Assembly (NCBI GenBank): GCA_900549865.1
Contig: URPU01000012.1
Coordinates: forward strand, 1-37,012
Source: an uncultured Eubacteriales bacterium
GTDB taxonomy: Bacteria > Bacillota > Clostridia > Oscillospirales > Oscillospiraceae
Reading direction: 5' to 3'
Length of the DNA: 37,012 nt
Shown one piece after another: positions 30,437 through 37,012 of the stretch (positions within the stretch are counted from its first letter, which is position 1; every line of letters begins with the position of its first letter). The notes under the pieces were generated by a model. That model had not been told where the DNA came from, did no database searches, and saw only the letters and a program-made list of their open reading frames with translations. The position numbers were made by a program, and so were the translations under genes.

Positions 30437-33208
30437 TCATTCGTTGCGCCCGCAGCACTCCTTGTATTTCAGCCTTCTGCTGCCGTCCGGCTTCATCTTG
30501 CCGCAGGGGCAGGGGTCGTTCCGTCCGGGTTTGGGCGCTTTCTTCACGGGCTTTTTCTTCTCCGGCTCTCCGCCGACGTTCGCGGCGGCGTTCTTCGCCA
30601 CGGACTTGCGCTCGATAGGCTGGGCCGTGCGCACCTGCACGGTGAACAGCCGCCGCACGGTCTCCTCGCGGATGCCGTGCACCATCCCCTCGAACATCTC
30701 AAAACCCTCCTGCTTGTAGGCGTCTATGGGCTTGACCGAGCCGTAGCCGCGCAGGCCGATGCCGCGCTTGAGCTCGCTCATGGCGTCGATATGGTCCATC
30801 CAGTACTCGTCCACCACGCGCAGCATTATCACGCGCTCTATCTCCCGCATGAGCGGCAGGCCGTTCGGCCCCGCGCCGAAGGCCGCCTCGCGCTTGGCGT
30901 AGACCTGCTCCGCCAGCGCCGTCACGCGCTCCGTCAGCGCCTCCGGCTTTGCAAAGCCGCCGAATTCGTCTATGCTTATCTCGCCCCGGCGCAGGAAGAA
31001 CTTCTCAAAGGGCTGGAGCGCTGCGTCAAGCTGCTGCTGGCTCTCCGCCGCCGTGCCGCCGAGGCCGTCTATAACGGTGCCCTGCACGTATTCCTTCACC
31101 ATGCCGAGGATCTGCTCGTGTATATCCTCGCCGTCGAGGACCTTGCGCCGCTCGCCGTAGATGATGTTGCGCTGCTTGTTCATGACGTCGTCATACTCCA
31201 GCACGCTCTTGCGCGTCTGGAAGTTGCGGCTTTCCACGGTCTTCTGCGCCTGCTCTATGGCGTTGGAGAGCATCTTGTGGTCAAGGGGCGTGTCCTCATC
31301 GACGTTGAGCGCCTCCATCATGCCCATCAGCCTTTCCGAGCCGAAAAGCCGCATGATATCATCCGTCAGTGCAAGGAAGAAGCGGCTTTCGCCGGGGTCG
31401 CCCTGACGTCCTGCGCGGCCGCGCAGCTGGTTGTCTATGCGGCGCGACTCGTGCCGCTCCGTGCCGAGGATGAAAAGCCCCCCGGCCGCCCTGACCTTCT
31501 CGGCCTCGGCGTTCGTGACGAGCTTGTGCGCGGCAAGCCTCTCGGCGAACATCGCGCGCGCATTGAGTATATCCTCGTTGTCCGTGTCGGCGTAGCCCGT
31601 AGCCTCGGCGATGACGGCCTCGTCAAACCCGGCCTTTCTCAGGTCGTTTTTCGCAAGGAACTCCGCGTTGCCGCCCAGCACGATATCCGTGCCGCGCCCG
31701 GCCATGTTCGTGGCGATGGTCACGGCCCCCAGCTTGCCCGCCTGGGCGACGATCTCCGCCTCCTTCTCGTGGTACTTGGCGTTCAGCACCGTGTGCGCCA
31801 CGCCGCGGCGCTTGAGAAGCTGCGAGATATATTCGCTCTTTTCTATCGACACCGTGCCCACCAGCACCGGCTGCCCCTTTTCGTGGCAGGCCACGATCTG
31901 CTCGATAATGGCGCGGTTCTTGCCCGCTTCGTTCTTGTATACGACGTCGGGGTCGTCGATGCGTATGACGGGCTTGTTCGTGGGTATCTCGATTATGTCC
32001 AGCTTGTATATGGCCTCGAACTCCTCCGCCTCGGTCACGGCGGTGCCTGTCATGCCGGAGAGCTTGCCGTACAGGCGGAAGTAGTTCTGGAAGGTGATGG
32101 TGGCAAGGGTCTTGTTCTCTTTCTGCACGTCCACATGCTCCTTGGCCTCTATGGCCTGATGCAGCCCCTCGGAATACCGGCGGCCGAGCATGAGACGCCC
32201 GGTGAACTCGTCCACAATGATTATCTCGCCGTCCTTGACGATGTAATCTATATCGCGCTTCATGATGCCGTGCGCCTTCAGCGCCTGATTTATATGGTGG
32301 GAAAGCGTCGCGTTCTCGATGTCGGCAAGGTTTTCAAGGCCGAAGGCGCGCTCCGCCTTCTCGACGCCGCGCGCGGTCAGCGTGGCCGTCTTTGCCTTCT
32401 CGTCCACAACGTAGTCGGCGTCAAGGTCCTCGCTCTCCTCCTCCTTTTCGTCCACGGAGGCGTAAACCACTTTTTTCAGCCTGCGCACGAAGTCGTCCGC
32501 CTGCCGGTAGAGGTCGGTGCTCTCATCACCCTGGCCGGAGATTATAAGGGGCGTGCGCGCCTCGTCGATGAGGATGGAGTCCACCTCATCCACGATGGCG
32601 AAGGCATGGCCGCGCTGCACCATCTGCTCTTTATATATGGCCATGTTGTCGCGCAGATAGTCAAAGCCCATCTCGTTGTTCGTGCCGTAGGTTATGTCGC
32701 AGTTGTACGCGGCGCGGCGCTCGTCGTTCGTCAGGCCGTGCACGATAAGGCCGACGGACAGCCCCATGAAGCGGTGCACCTTGCCCATCCATTCGCTGTC
32801 GCGCCGGGCAAGGTAGTCGTTGACGGTGACGATATGCACGCCCTCGCCCGTCAGCGCGTTCAGGTACGCCGGCAGAACGGCGACGAGCGTCTTGCCCTCG
32901 CCGGTCTTCATCTCCGCGATGCGCCCCTGATGCAGCACTATGCCGCCGATCAGCTGCACGCGGAAGGGCTTCATCCCCAGCACGCGCCACGCGGCCTCGC
33001 GCACGGCGGCGAAGGCCTCCGGCAGGATGTCGTCCAGCGTCTCCCCATCTGCAAGGCGGGCCTTGAACTCGTCCGTCTTGGCGCGCAGCTCGTCGTCACT
33101 CAGCGCGCTGTACTGCGCGTCGAGTTTTTCCACGGCGTCCGCTATCGGATATATCTTCTTGAGCTCCCTGTCGGAATAGCTGCCGAATAATTTATTGAAC
33201 AGTCCCAT
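30437..33208 (-). CDS. secA: Protein translocase ATPase SecA
   Basis: SecA is the motor that pushes preproteins through SecYEG. The 923-residue product has complete landmarks: Walker A in MKTGEGKT (100-107), TNNEMGFDYLRDN, DEVDSILIDEARTPLIISG, MTGTAVTEAEEF, TNMAGRGTDIVLGG, the QLRGRAGRQGDPGES motif and a C-terminal metal-binding tail. That tail reads CPCGKMKPDGSRRLKYKECCG, longer than the usual CPCGSGKKYKxCC. The ATG at 33208 follows AAAGG. secA is usually followed by prfB in Firmicutes; here pgeF follows instead. Confidence 0.97.
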   Translation of the reverse strand: MGLFNKLFGSYSDRELKKIYPIADAVEKLDAQYSALSDDELRAKTDEFKARLADGETLDDILPEAFAAVREAAWRVLGMKPFRVQLIGGIVLHQGRIAEMKTGEGKTLVAVLPAYLNALTGEGVHIVTVNDYLARRDSEWMGKVHRFMGLSVGLIVHGLTNDERRAAYNCDITYGTNNEMGFDYLRDNMAIYKEQMVQRGHAFAIVDEVDSILIDEARTPLIISGQGDESTDLYRQADDFVRRLKKVVYASVDEKEEESEDLDADYVVDEKAKTATLTARGVEKAERAFGLENLADIENATLSHHINQALKAHGIMKRDIDYIVKDGEIIIVDEFTGRLMLGRRYSEGLHQAIEAKEHVDVQKENKTLATITFQNYFRLYGKLSGMTGTAVTEAEEFEAIYKLDIIEIPTNKPVIRIDDPDVVYKNEAGKNRAIIEQIVACHEKGQPVLVGTVSIEKSEYISQLLKRRGVAHTVLNAKYHEKEAEIVAQAGKLGAVTIATNMAGRGTDIVLGGNAEFLAKNDLRKAGFDEAVIAEATGYADTDNEDILNARAMFAERLAAHKLVTNAEAEKVRAAGGLFILGTERHESRRIDNQLRGRAGRQGDPGESRFFLALTDDIMRLFGSERLMGMMEALNVDEDTPLDHKMLSNAIEQAQKTVESRNFQTRKSVLEYDDVMNKQRNIIYGERRKVLDGEDIHEQILGMVKEYVQGTVIDGLGGTAAESQQQLDAALQPFEKFFLRRGEISIDEFGGFAKPEALTERVTALAEQVYAKREAAFGAGPNGLPLMREIERVIMLRVVDEYWMDHIDAMSELKRGIGLRGYGSVKPIDAYKQEGFEMFEGMVHGIREETVRRLFTVQVRTAQPIERKSVAKNAAANVGGEPEKKKPVKKAPKPGRNDPCPCGKMKPDGSRRLKYKECCGRNE

Positions 33209-33300
33209 GTTTATGAACCTTTCGTGGATATAAAAATATTATTCAGATAATTATACAGGTTATATTGTAGCACAAGTTTATGAATAAAAAAAGTATTATC

Positions 33301-33329
33301 TTGTAATCGCCCCCCGTCTATGATAAAAT
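33301..33329 (+). promoter_or_regulatory. Promoter of the DUF1846 gene
   Basis: -35 TTGTAA (33301-33306), 17-base spacer, -10 TAAAAT (33324-33329). Transcription would begin near 33336, about 50 bases before the ATG at 33387. Confidence 0.6.
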
Positions 33330-33386
33330 GCGAACTAATATAGAATCGCTAAATATATGATATATAATGGAGGGGAATGTGGTTTT

Positions 33387-34871
33387 ATGGGTGCAATTGG
33401 CTTTGATAACGACAAATATGTGAAGCTGCAATCGCAGAACATCCGCGACAGGATCTCGAAATTCGGCGGGAAGCTGTATCTTGAGTTCGGCGGAAAGCTC
33501 TTCGACGATTATCATGCTTCCCGCGTGCTGCCGGGCTTTCATCCGGACAGCAAGGTGCGTATGCTGCTGGAAATGAAGGACGAGGCGGAGATCGTCATCG
33601 CCATCTCGGCCGACGATATCGAGCGCAGCAAGCACCGCGGCGACCTCGGCATCACCTATGACGAGGACACCCTGCGCCTCATCGACGCCTTCCGCGACAT
33701 CGGGCTGTATTTCGGCAGCGTCGTCATCACGCACTTCCGCGGTCAGGCCGTGGCGGAGCAGTTCCAGAAGCGGCTGGAATCGCTGGGCATCCGCGTGTAC
33801 AGGCACTACATAATCCCCGACTACCCCTCAAACGTCTCCCTCATCGTGTCTGACGAGGGCTTCGGCAAGAACGACTTCATTGAGACGGAGCGCAGCCTTG
33901 TCGTCGTCACCGCGCCCGGCCCCGGCAGCGGCAAAATGGCCACCTGCCTCAGCCAGCTTTATCATGAGCATAAGCACGGCGTCAACGCGGGCTACGCCAA
34001 GTTTGAGACCTTCCCCGTATGGAACCTCCCGCTCAAGCACCCGGTCAACCTTGCCTATGAGGCCGCGACGGCGGATCTGGACGACGTGAACATGATAGAC
34101 CCCTTCCATCTCGAGGCCTACGGCGTCACGACCGTCAACTACAACCGCGACGTGGAGATCTTCCCCGTGCTGGAGGCCATGTTCAAACGCATGTACGGCG
34201 TCAGCCCCTATAAAAGCCCTACGGACATGGGCGTGAACATGATAGGCTACTGCATCGCGGACGACGCCGTCTGCTGTGACGCGGCCAAGCAGGAGATCAT
34301 CCGCCGGTACTACACCTCCGCCTGCGCCGTGCATCAGGGGCTTTCCGACGCGTGCGAATCGCGGCGGATAGAGCTTGTTATGAGCTCCGCCGGAATAAGC
34401 CCGGCGGACAGGCCCGTCGTCGGCGCGGCGCTCGCCCGCGCGGGGGAGACCGGCGGCCCCGCCGTGTCCATTCAGCTCACGGACGGCCGCATAATCACCG
34501 GCAAGACGACCTCCCTTCTCGGCGCGTCCTCCGCCTGCCTTCTCAACGCGCTCAAGGCGCTCGCCGGCATCGACAAGAAGATGCTGCTCATCCCGCCCAG
34601 CATTATCGAGCCTATCCAGCATCTCAAGGTCGAGCATATGGGCAACCGCAACCCCCGCCTGCACATGGATGAGCTGCTCATCGCCCTTTCCATCTGCGCC
34701 GTGACGAACCCCATCGCGGGCTACGCCATCGACCAGATAAACACCCTGCGCGGCTGTGAGGCGCACTCCACCGTCATTCTCTCCCACGTGGATGAGGAGC
34801 TTTTCAAAAAGCTCGGCATGAACATCACGTGTGAGCCGAAGTATCAGGCGAAGAAGCTTTACCACAAGTAA
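33387..34871 (+). CDS. DUF1846 (UPF0371) family protein
   Basis: A 494-residue cytoplasmic protein that matches the DUF1846 family along its length. It begins MGAIGFDNDKYVKLQSQNIRDRI, and has ITHFRGQ, VVTAPGPGSGKMATCLSQLYHEH (a P-loop-like segment, about residues 180-200), AKFETFPVWNLPLKHPVNLAYEAATADL, and RTSSLLGASS-like TGKTTSLLGASSA near residue 380. Crystal structures exist for the family but I know of no settled function. The ATG at 33387 is chosen to match the family start; GGAGGGG lies upstream at longer than usual spacing (about 12 bases). Single-gene unit. Confidence 0.9.
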   Translation: MGAIGFDNDKYVKLQSQNIRDRISKFGGKLYLEFGGKLFDDYHASRVLPGFHPDSKVRMLLEMKDEAEIVIAISADDIERSKHRGDLGITYDEDTLRLIDAFRDIGLYFGSVVITHFRGQAVAEQFQKRLESLGIRVYRHYIIPDYPSNVSLIVSDEGFGKNDFIETERSLVVVTAPGPGSGKMATCLSQLYHEHKHGVNAGYAKFETFPVWNLPLKHPVNLAYEAATADLDDVNMIDPFHLEAYGVTTVNYNRDVEIFPVLEAMFKRMYGVSPYKSPTDMGVNMIGYCIADDAVCCDAAKQEIIRRYYTSACAVHQGLSDACESRRIELVMSSAGISPADRPVVGAALARAGETGGPAVSIQLTDGRIITGKTTSLLGASSACLLNALKALAGIDKKMLLIPPSIIEPIQHLKVEHMGNRNPRLHMDELLIALSICAVTNPIAGYAIDQINTLRGCEAHSTVILSHVDEELFKKLGMNITCEPKYQAKKLYHK

Positions 34872-34873
34872 AA

Positions 34874-34918
34874 AAGGCTTAAAATATCCCGGCCGCGCCG
34901 CACAGCGCTGCCGGGATA
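34874..34918 (-). terminator. Terminator of the YhhN-like gene
   Basis: Stem TATCCCGG (34885-34892) with CCGGGATA (34911-34918) around a GC-rich inner part. On the minus strand it is followed by TTTTAAGCCTTTTTT. It lies between convergent genes and could end both. Confidence 0.65.
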
Positions 34919-34943
34919 GAATTTACATATTTACATATACGGT

Positions 34944-35639
34944 TCAGATAAAGATCATGCTCCACGCGATGAGAAGCTGCGCGGCGTAATAGGTCACGTG
35001 CACCGCCCTGTTCATCCCGGCGGTCTTTTTGTTGCCGTAGCTCTGCGCGCAGAGGATATTGTCGCTGACGGCAAAGCATACGCCCGCAACAGCGAACATC
35101 AGCGCCCCTACGCTGAATACGCGCGCCGACGTGACAAAGGCCGTCGCCGCCATGAACACCACCAGCGCGATATACGCCGCCGCGCAGACGGAGAGCTTCC
35201 CCGCGTTCACGCGCCTTATGCGCGCGTATACGGCCGAGGCCGCCGCCCCCGCAAGGGCTATCGGGACCGCCGCCGTAAGCCGCGCCCCGGAAACGAGCAG
35301 CAGCGCCCGGATATACAGCACGTGCCCCACGGCAAAGGACGCCGCCCCGGCGGAGAAGAACTCGTTGTGCTTATCCGTATATATGAACCTCAGCGCCAGA
35401 AGCTCATCCCCCACAAGGCCGAGGAACAGCCCCAGACACACGCGCCACGCGAAGTCCGGATTCGCGCACTTTTCCGCGGCGAGAAGCCCCATCGCCAGAA
35501 AGCACAGCCCCGCCGCGCCCTTCAGCCAGAACGCGCGGCGATAGCGCGTATCCTCACACGCGCCGACAAAGCGCTTCCCGCATGAGGCGCAGCCCGCACT
35601 CAGCAAAAGCCCACAGGCCACAGATATTCCATCAAGCAT
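34944..35639 (-). CDS. YhhN-family integral membrane protein (lysoplasmalogenase-like)
   Basis: A 231-residue protein with about eight membrane helices, similar to the YhhN family, whose animal members (TMEM86) hydrolyse lysoplasmalogen. Visible family motifs are LVGDELLAL (the usual GDxxL), FAVGHVLYIRALL (the GHxxY pattern), CFAVSDNILC (the SDxxLA pattern) and YYAAQLLIA. Bacterial function is unproven. The ATG at 35639 is chosen because GGAGG lies 8 bases upstream; the ATG at 35654 has no site. It has a strong promoter of its own and a long leader, divergent from the DUF4349 gene. Confidence 0.78.
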   Translation of the reverse strand: MLDGISVACGLLLSAGCASCGKRFVGACEDTRYRRAFWLKGAAGLCFLAMGLLAAEKCANPDFAWRVCLGLFLGLVGDELLALRFIYTDKHNEFFSAGAASFAVGHVLYIRALLLVSGARLTAAVPIALAGAAASAVYARIRRVNAGKLSVCAAAYIALVVFMAATAFVTSARVFSVGALMFAVAGVCFAVSDNILCAQSYGNKKTAGMNRAVHVTYYAAQLLIAWSMIFI

Positions 35640-35700
35640 TGCCGCATCCTCCATTTTTGAATGTTTGACGTGGTCGTTAAGTTCTTTACTTCCTGCGTCC

Positions 35701-35729
35701 AGTATAGCAAGCTGTGAACAAATTGTAAA
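35701..35729 (-). promoter_or_regulatory. Promoter of the YhhN-like gene
   Basis: On the minus strand, -35 TTTACA (35724-35729), 17-base spacer, -10 TATACT (35701-35706). The start near 35694 gives a 55-base leader. Confidence 0.75.
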
Positions 35730-35882
35730 CAACAAATATTTTATGTATCTCTGATAATAAACCGGGCGCAGCGCGCTCCAAACGCGAAACTTTTTCCCCG
35801 CCCGCGCGTCGTATTATTATAGAGCAGATCATACGGCACAAACTTAAACACGAGTTAAAAAATCAAAAAATGGAGGACAAAA

Positions 35883-36893
35883 ATGAAAAAACGCATCAGC
35901 ATCCTGCTTGCACTTGTCATGCTGCTGTCGCTGTGCGCCTGCGGCTCCAGCGCGGCACAGACCGAAGCGTCGATGGATATTGCGCCAATGGAAGCGCCGC
36001 GCAGTGTCATGGCCTCATCCAACGAATCCGCATCCGCCGCGGCGGCTGGCGGCTTCGCCGCCTATGACGACGCCATGCCGGTTCCGGAGCCGGAGGAGGC
36101 CCCCGCCGGGGCGGATGTTCCGGACGTTGACCCGGAGAAGATAATCTACTCCGCCGACGCCACGGTGGAGACCACTGAGTTCGACAGCACGCTTGAAAAG
36201 GTGGCGGACATGATCAAGCGCTACAACGGCTGGATAGAGTCCAGCAGCATCAACGGCGCAAACTACTACAGCACCGCGCGCGGCAATGTCAGCAGCCGCT
36301 CCGCCTATTACACGCTGCGCGTGCCCAGCACCAGCTTCAACGAGATCATGACGGGGCTTTCCACGCTCGGCAATGTTCCCTATACCCACACCTACACCGA
36401 GAACGTCACCAGCCAGTATTACGACACGCAGGCGCGCCTGACGGCATACCAGACGCAGGAGGCACGGCTGCTGGAGATGATGGAAAAGGCCGAGACCGTG
36501 GAGGACATCATCACCATCGAGGAGAAGCTGACCGACCTGCGCTACAGGATAGAGTCGCTGCAATCCACGTTGAAAAACTGGGACCGCCAGGTAAGCTACA
36601 GCACCATCAGCCTCGACGTTGAAGAGGTTCAGGAATACACGCCCGAGACGCCCGCGGCAAAGGCCAGCTACGGCCAGCGGATGTGGAGCGCGCTCAAGTC
36701 CAGTCTGCGCGATATCGGCACATTCTTCAGCGGCTTTCTCATATGGCTCGTCGCGGCGCTGCCCGTGCTGACGCTGCTCGCCGTGTGCATATACGTCCTT
36801 GTCGTGATAATAAGGCTCTGCCGCAGAAAGCGCGCCGCCCGCAGGGCCGTCAAGTCCGCCCCCTCCTGCGACACTCCGGACAGCGGCAAGTAA
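35883..36893 (+). CDS. DUF4349 lipoprotein with C-terminal membrane helix
   Basis: A 336-residue protein. A lipoprotein signal (KKRISILLALVMLLSLCACG, lipid Cys at the LSLC box) leads into a low-complexity acidic region (20-80). The DUF4349 domain (about 85-300) follows, with YSADATVETTEFDSTLEKV, YTLRVPSTSFNEIM, the coiled-coil core RLLEMMEKAETVEDIITIEEKLTDLRYRIE (about 195-225) and YSTISLDVEEV. Then comes a C-terminal membrane helix (about 285-312) and a basic tail. It is thus anchored at both ends. Function is unknown; possibly envelope-related. GGAGG lies 6 bases before the ATG at 35883. Confidence 0.88.
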   Translation: MKKRISILLALVMLLSLCACGSSAAQTEASMDIAPMEAPRSVMASSNESASAAAAGGFAAYDDAMPVPEPEEAPAGADVPDVDPEKIIYSADATVETTEFDSTLEKVADMIKRYNGWIESSSINGANYYSTARGNVSSRSAYYTLRVPSTSFNEIMTGLSTLGNVPYTHTYTENVTSQYYDTQARLTAYQTQEARLLEMMEKAETVEDIITIEEKLTDLRYRIESLQSTLKNWDRQVSYSTISLDVEEVQEYTPETPAAKASYGQRMWSALKSSLRDIGTFFSGFLIWLVAALPVLTLLAVCIYVLVVIIRLCRRKRAARRAVKSAPSCDTPDSGK

Positions 36894-36924
36894 ACCACAG
36901 GTATAATAAAACAAGAAACCCCAG

Positions 36925-36949
36925 CGCCCGCGGCAAAATGCCGCGGGCG
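36925..36949 (+). terminator. Hairpin after the DUF4349 gene
   Basis: A perfect 10-bp stem CGCCCGCGGC/GCCGCGGGCG with loop AAAAT, 31 bases after the stop. No T-run follows; instead the sequence enters a repeat-family fragment, as at loci A-C. Confidence 0.6.
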
Positions 36950-36962
36950 TGCATATCCAGCC

Positions 36963-36998
36963 GCGCAGAGTTTCGCTGCCCTCCGGGTTTTTGACAGT
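36963..36998 (-). repeat. Short fragment of the terminator-associated repeat family
   Basis: CGCAGAGTTTCGC (36964-36976) is the reverse of a 12-13-base block near the right end of the 12609 and 20393 elements, and TTTTTGACAGT (36988-36998) is the reverse of their left-end motif ACTGTCRAAAA. Only about 10 bases separate them instead of about 170. It lies beside a hairpin, as the full copies do; whether the hairpin is repeated is beyond the window. Confidence 0.5.
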
Positions 36999-37012
36999 AT
37001 AAGGGCACGGTC

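Noticed and set aside
30011..33190. A 1059-codon rightward open frame opposite secA
   Set aside because: It is an antisense by-product of GC-rich codon bias in secA, with no domain and no ribosome site.

Overview
The window comes from a GC-rich, low-GC-lineage-type (Firmicutes) bacterium, most likely a spore-forming member of the Clostridia close to the Oscillospiraceae/Ruminococcaceae. This rests on strong GGAGG ribosome sites, sporulation genes (spmA, spmB, a YtvI-type permease, an AbrB/SpoVT-type regulator with a zinc ribbon), a lysine (L-box) riboswitch, a SecA with a C-terminal metal motif, and DUF378, DUF1294, DUF1846 and DUF4349 proteins. No rRNA, tRNA, CRISPR array, plasmid or phage gene was seen.

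Left edge (1-1500): ruvC-ruvA-ruvB, a leftward Holliday-junction operon cut by the window edge. Its codon style differs from the rest. The next gene (YhgE-1) runs without a stop through a terminator into ruvC, so a chimeric join or rearrangement near 1505-1545 is likely. 1500-7050: leftward operon of two YhgE/Pip-type membrane proteins around a small membrane protein. 7130-12500: hypB, an orphan solute-binding protein, a HAD phosphatase, an MFS transporter and a CLC transporter with unusual filter motifs. 12500-14700: NhaC-type transporter under a lysine riboswitch with terminator. 14700-19530: YwaF-like and DUF378 membrane proteins, then a leftward four-gene operon (histidine phosphatase-GNAT fusion, metallophosphoesterase-SH3, DUF1294, DUF1275).

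19530-25560: a PurN-like protein lacking the catalytic residues, a short aspartokinase, a YtvI-like permease, AbrB/SpoVT, spmAB and an E2-like acyltransferase with a changed catalytic motif. 25560-27870: cytidine deaminase, a LysR DNA-binding domain alone and a TIR-transmembrane-LRR protein in one tightly coupled leftward operon. This layout is an inverted Toll-like receptor and is a candidate sensor or defence gene. 27930-33210: peptide-type binding lipoprotein, pgeF-type nucleoside enzyme and secA. 33300-36900: DUF1846, YhhN and DUF4349 genes.

The most unusual non-coding feature is a family of about 200-bp hairpin-rich repeats. They have short inverted ends (consensus YTGTCRAAAAAG) and sit between two copies of a hairpin that is different at each locus (12577-12839, 15965-16237, 20355-20631). 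Short degenerate relatives lie at 7134-7203 and 36963-36998. They look like a non-coding mobile element that enters transcription terminators and leaves the hairpin duplicated.
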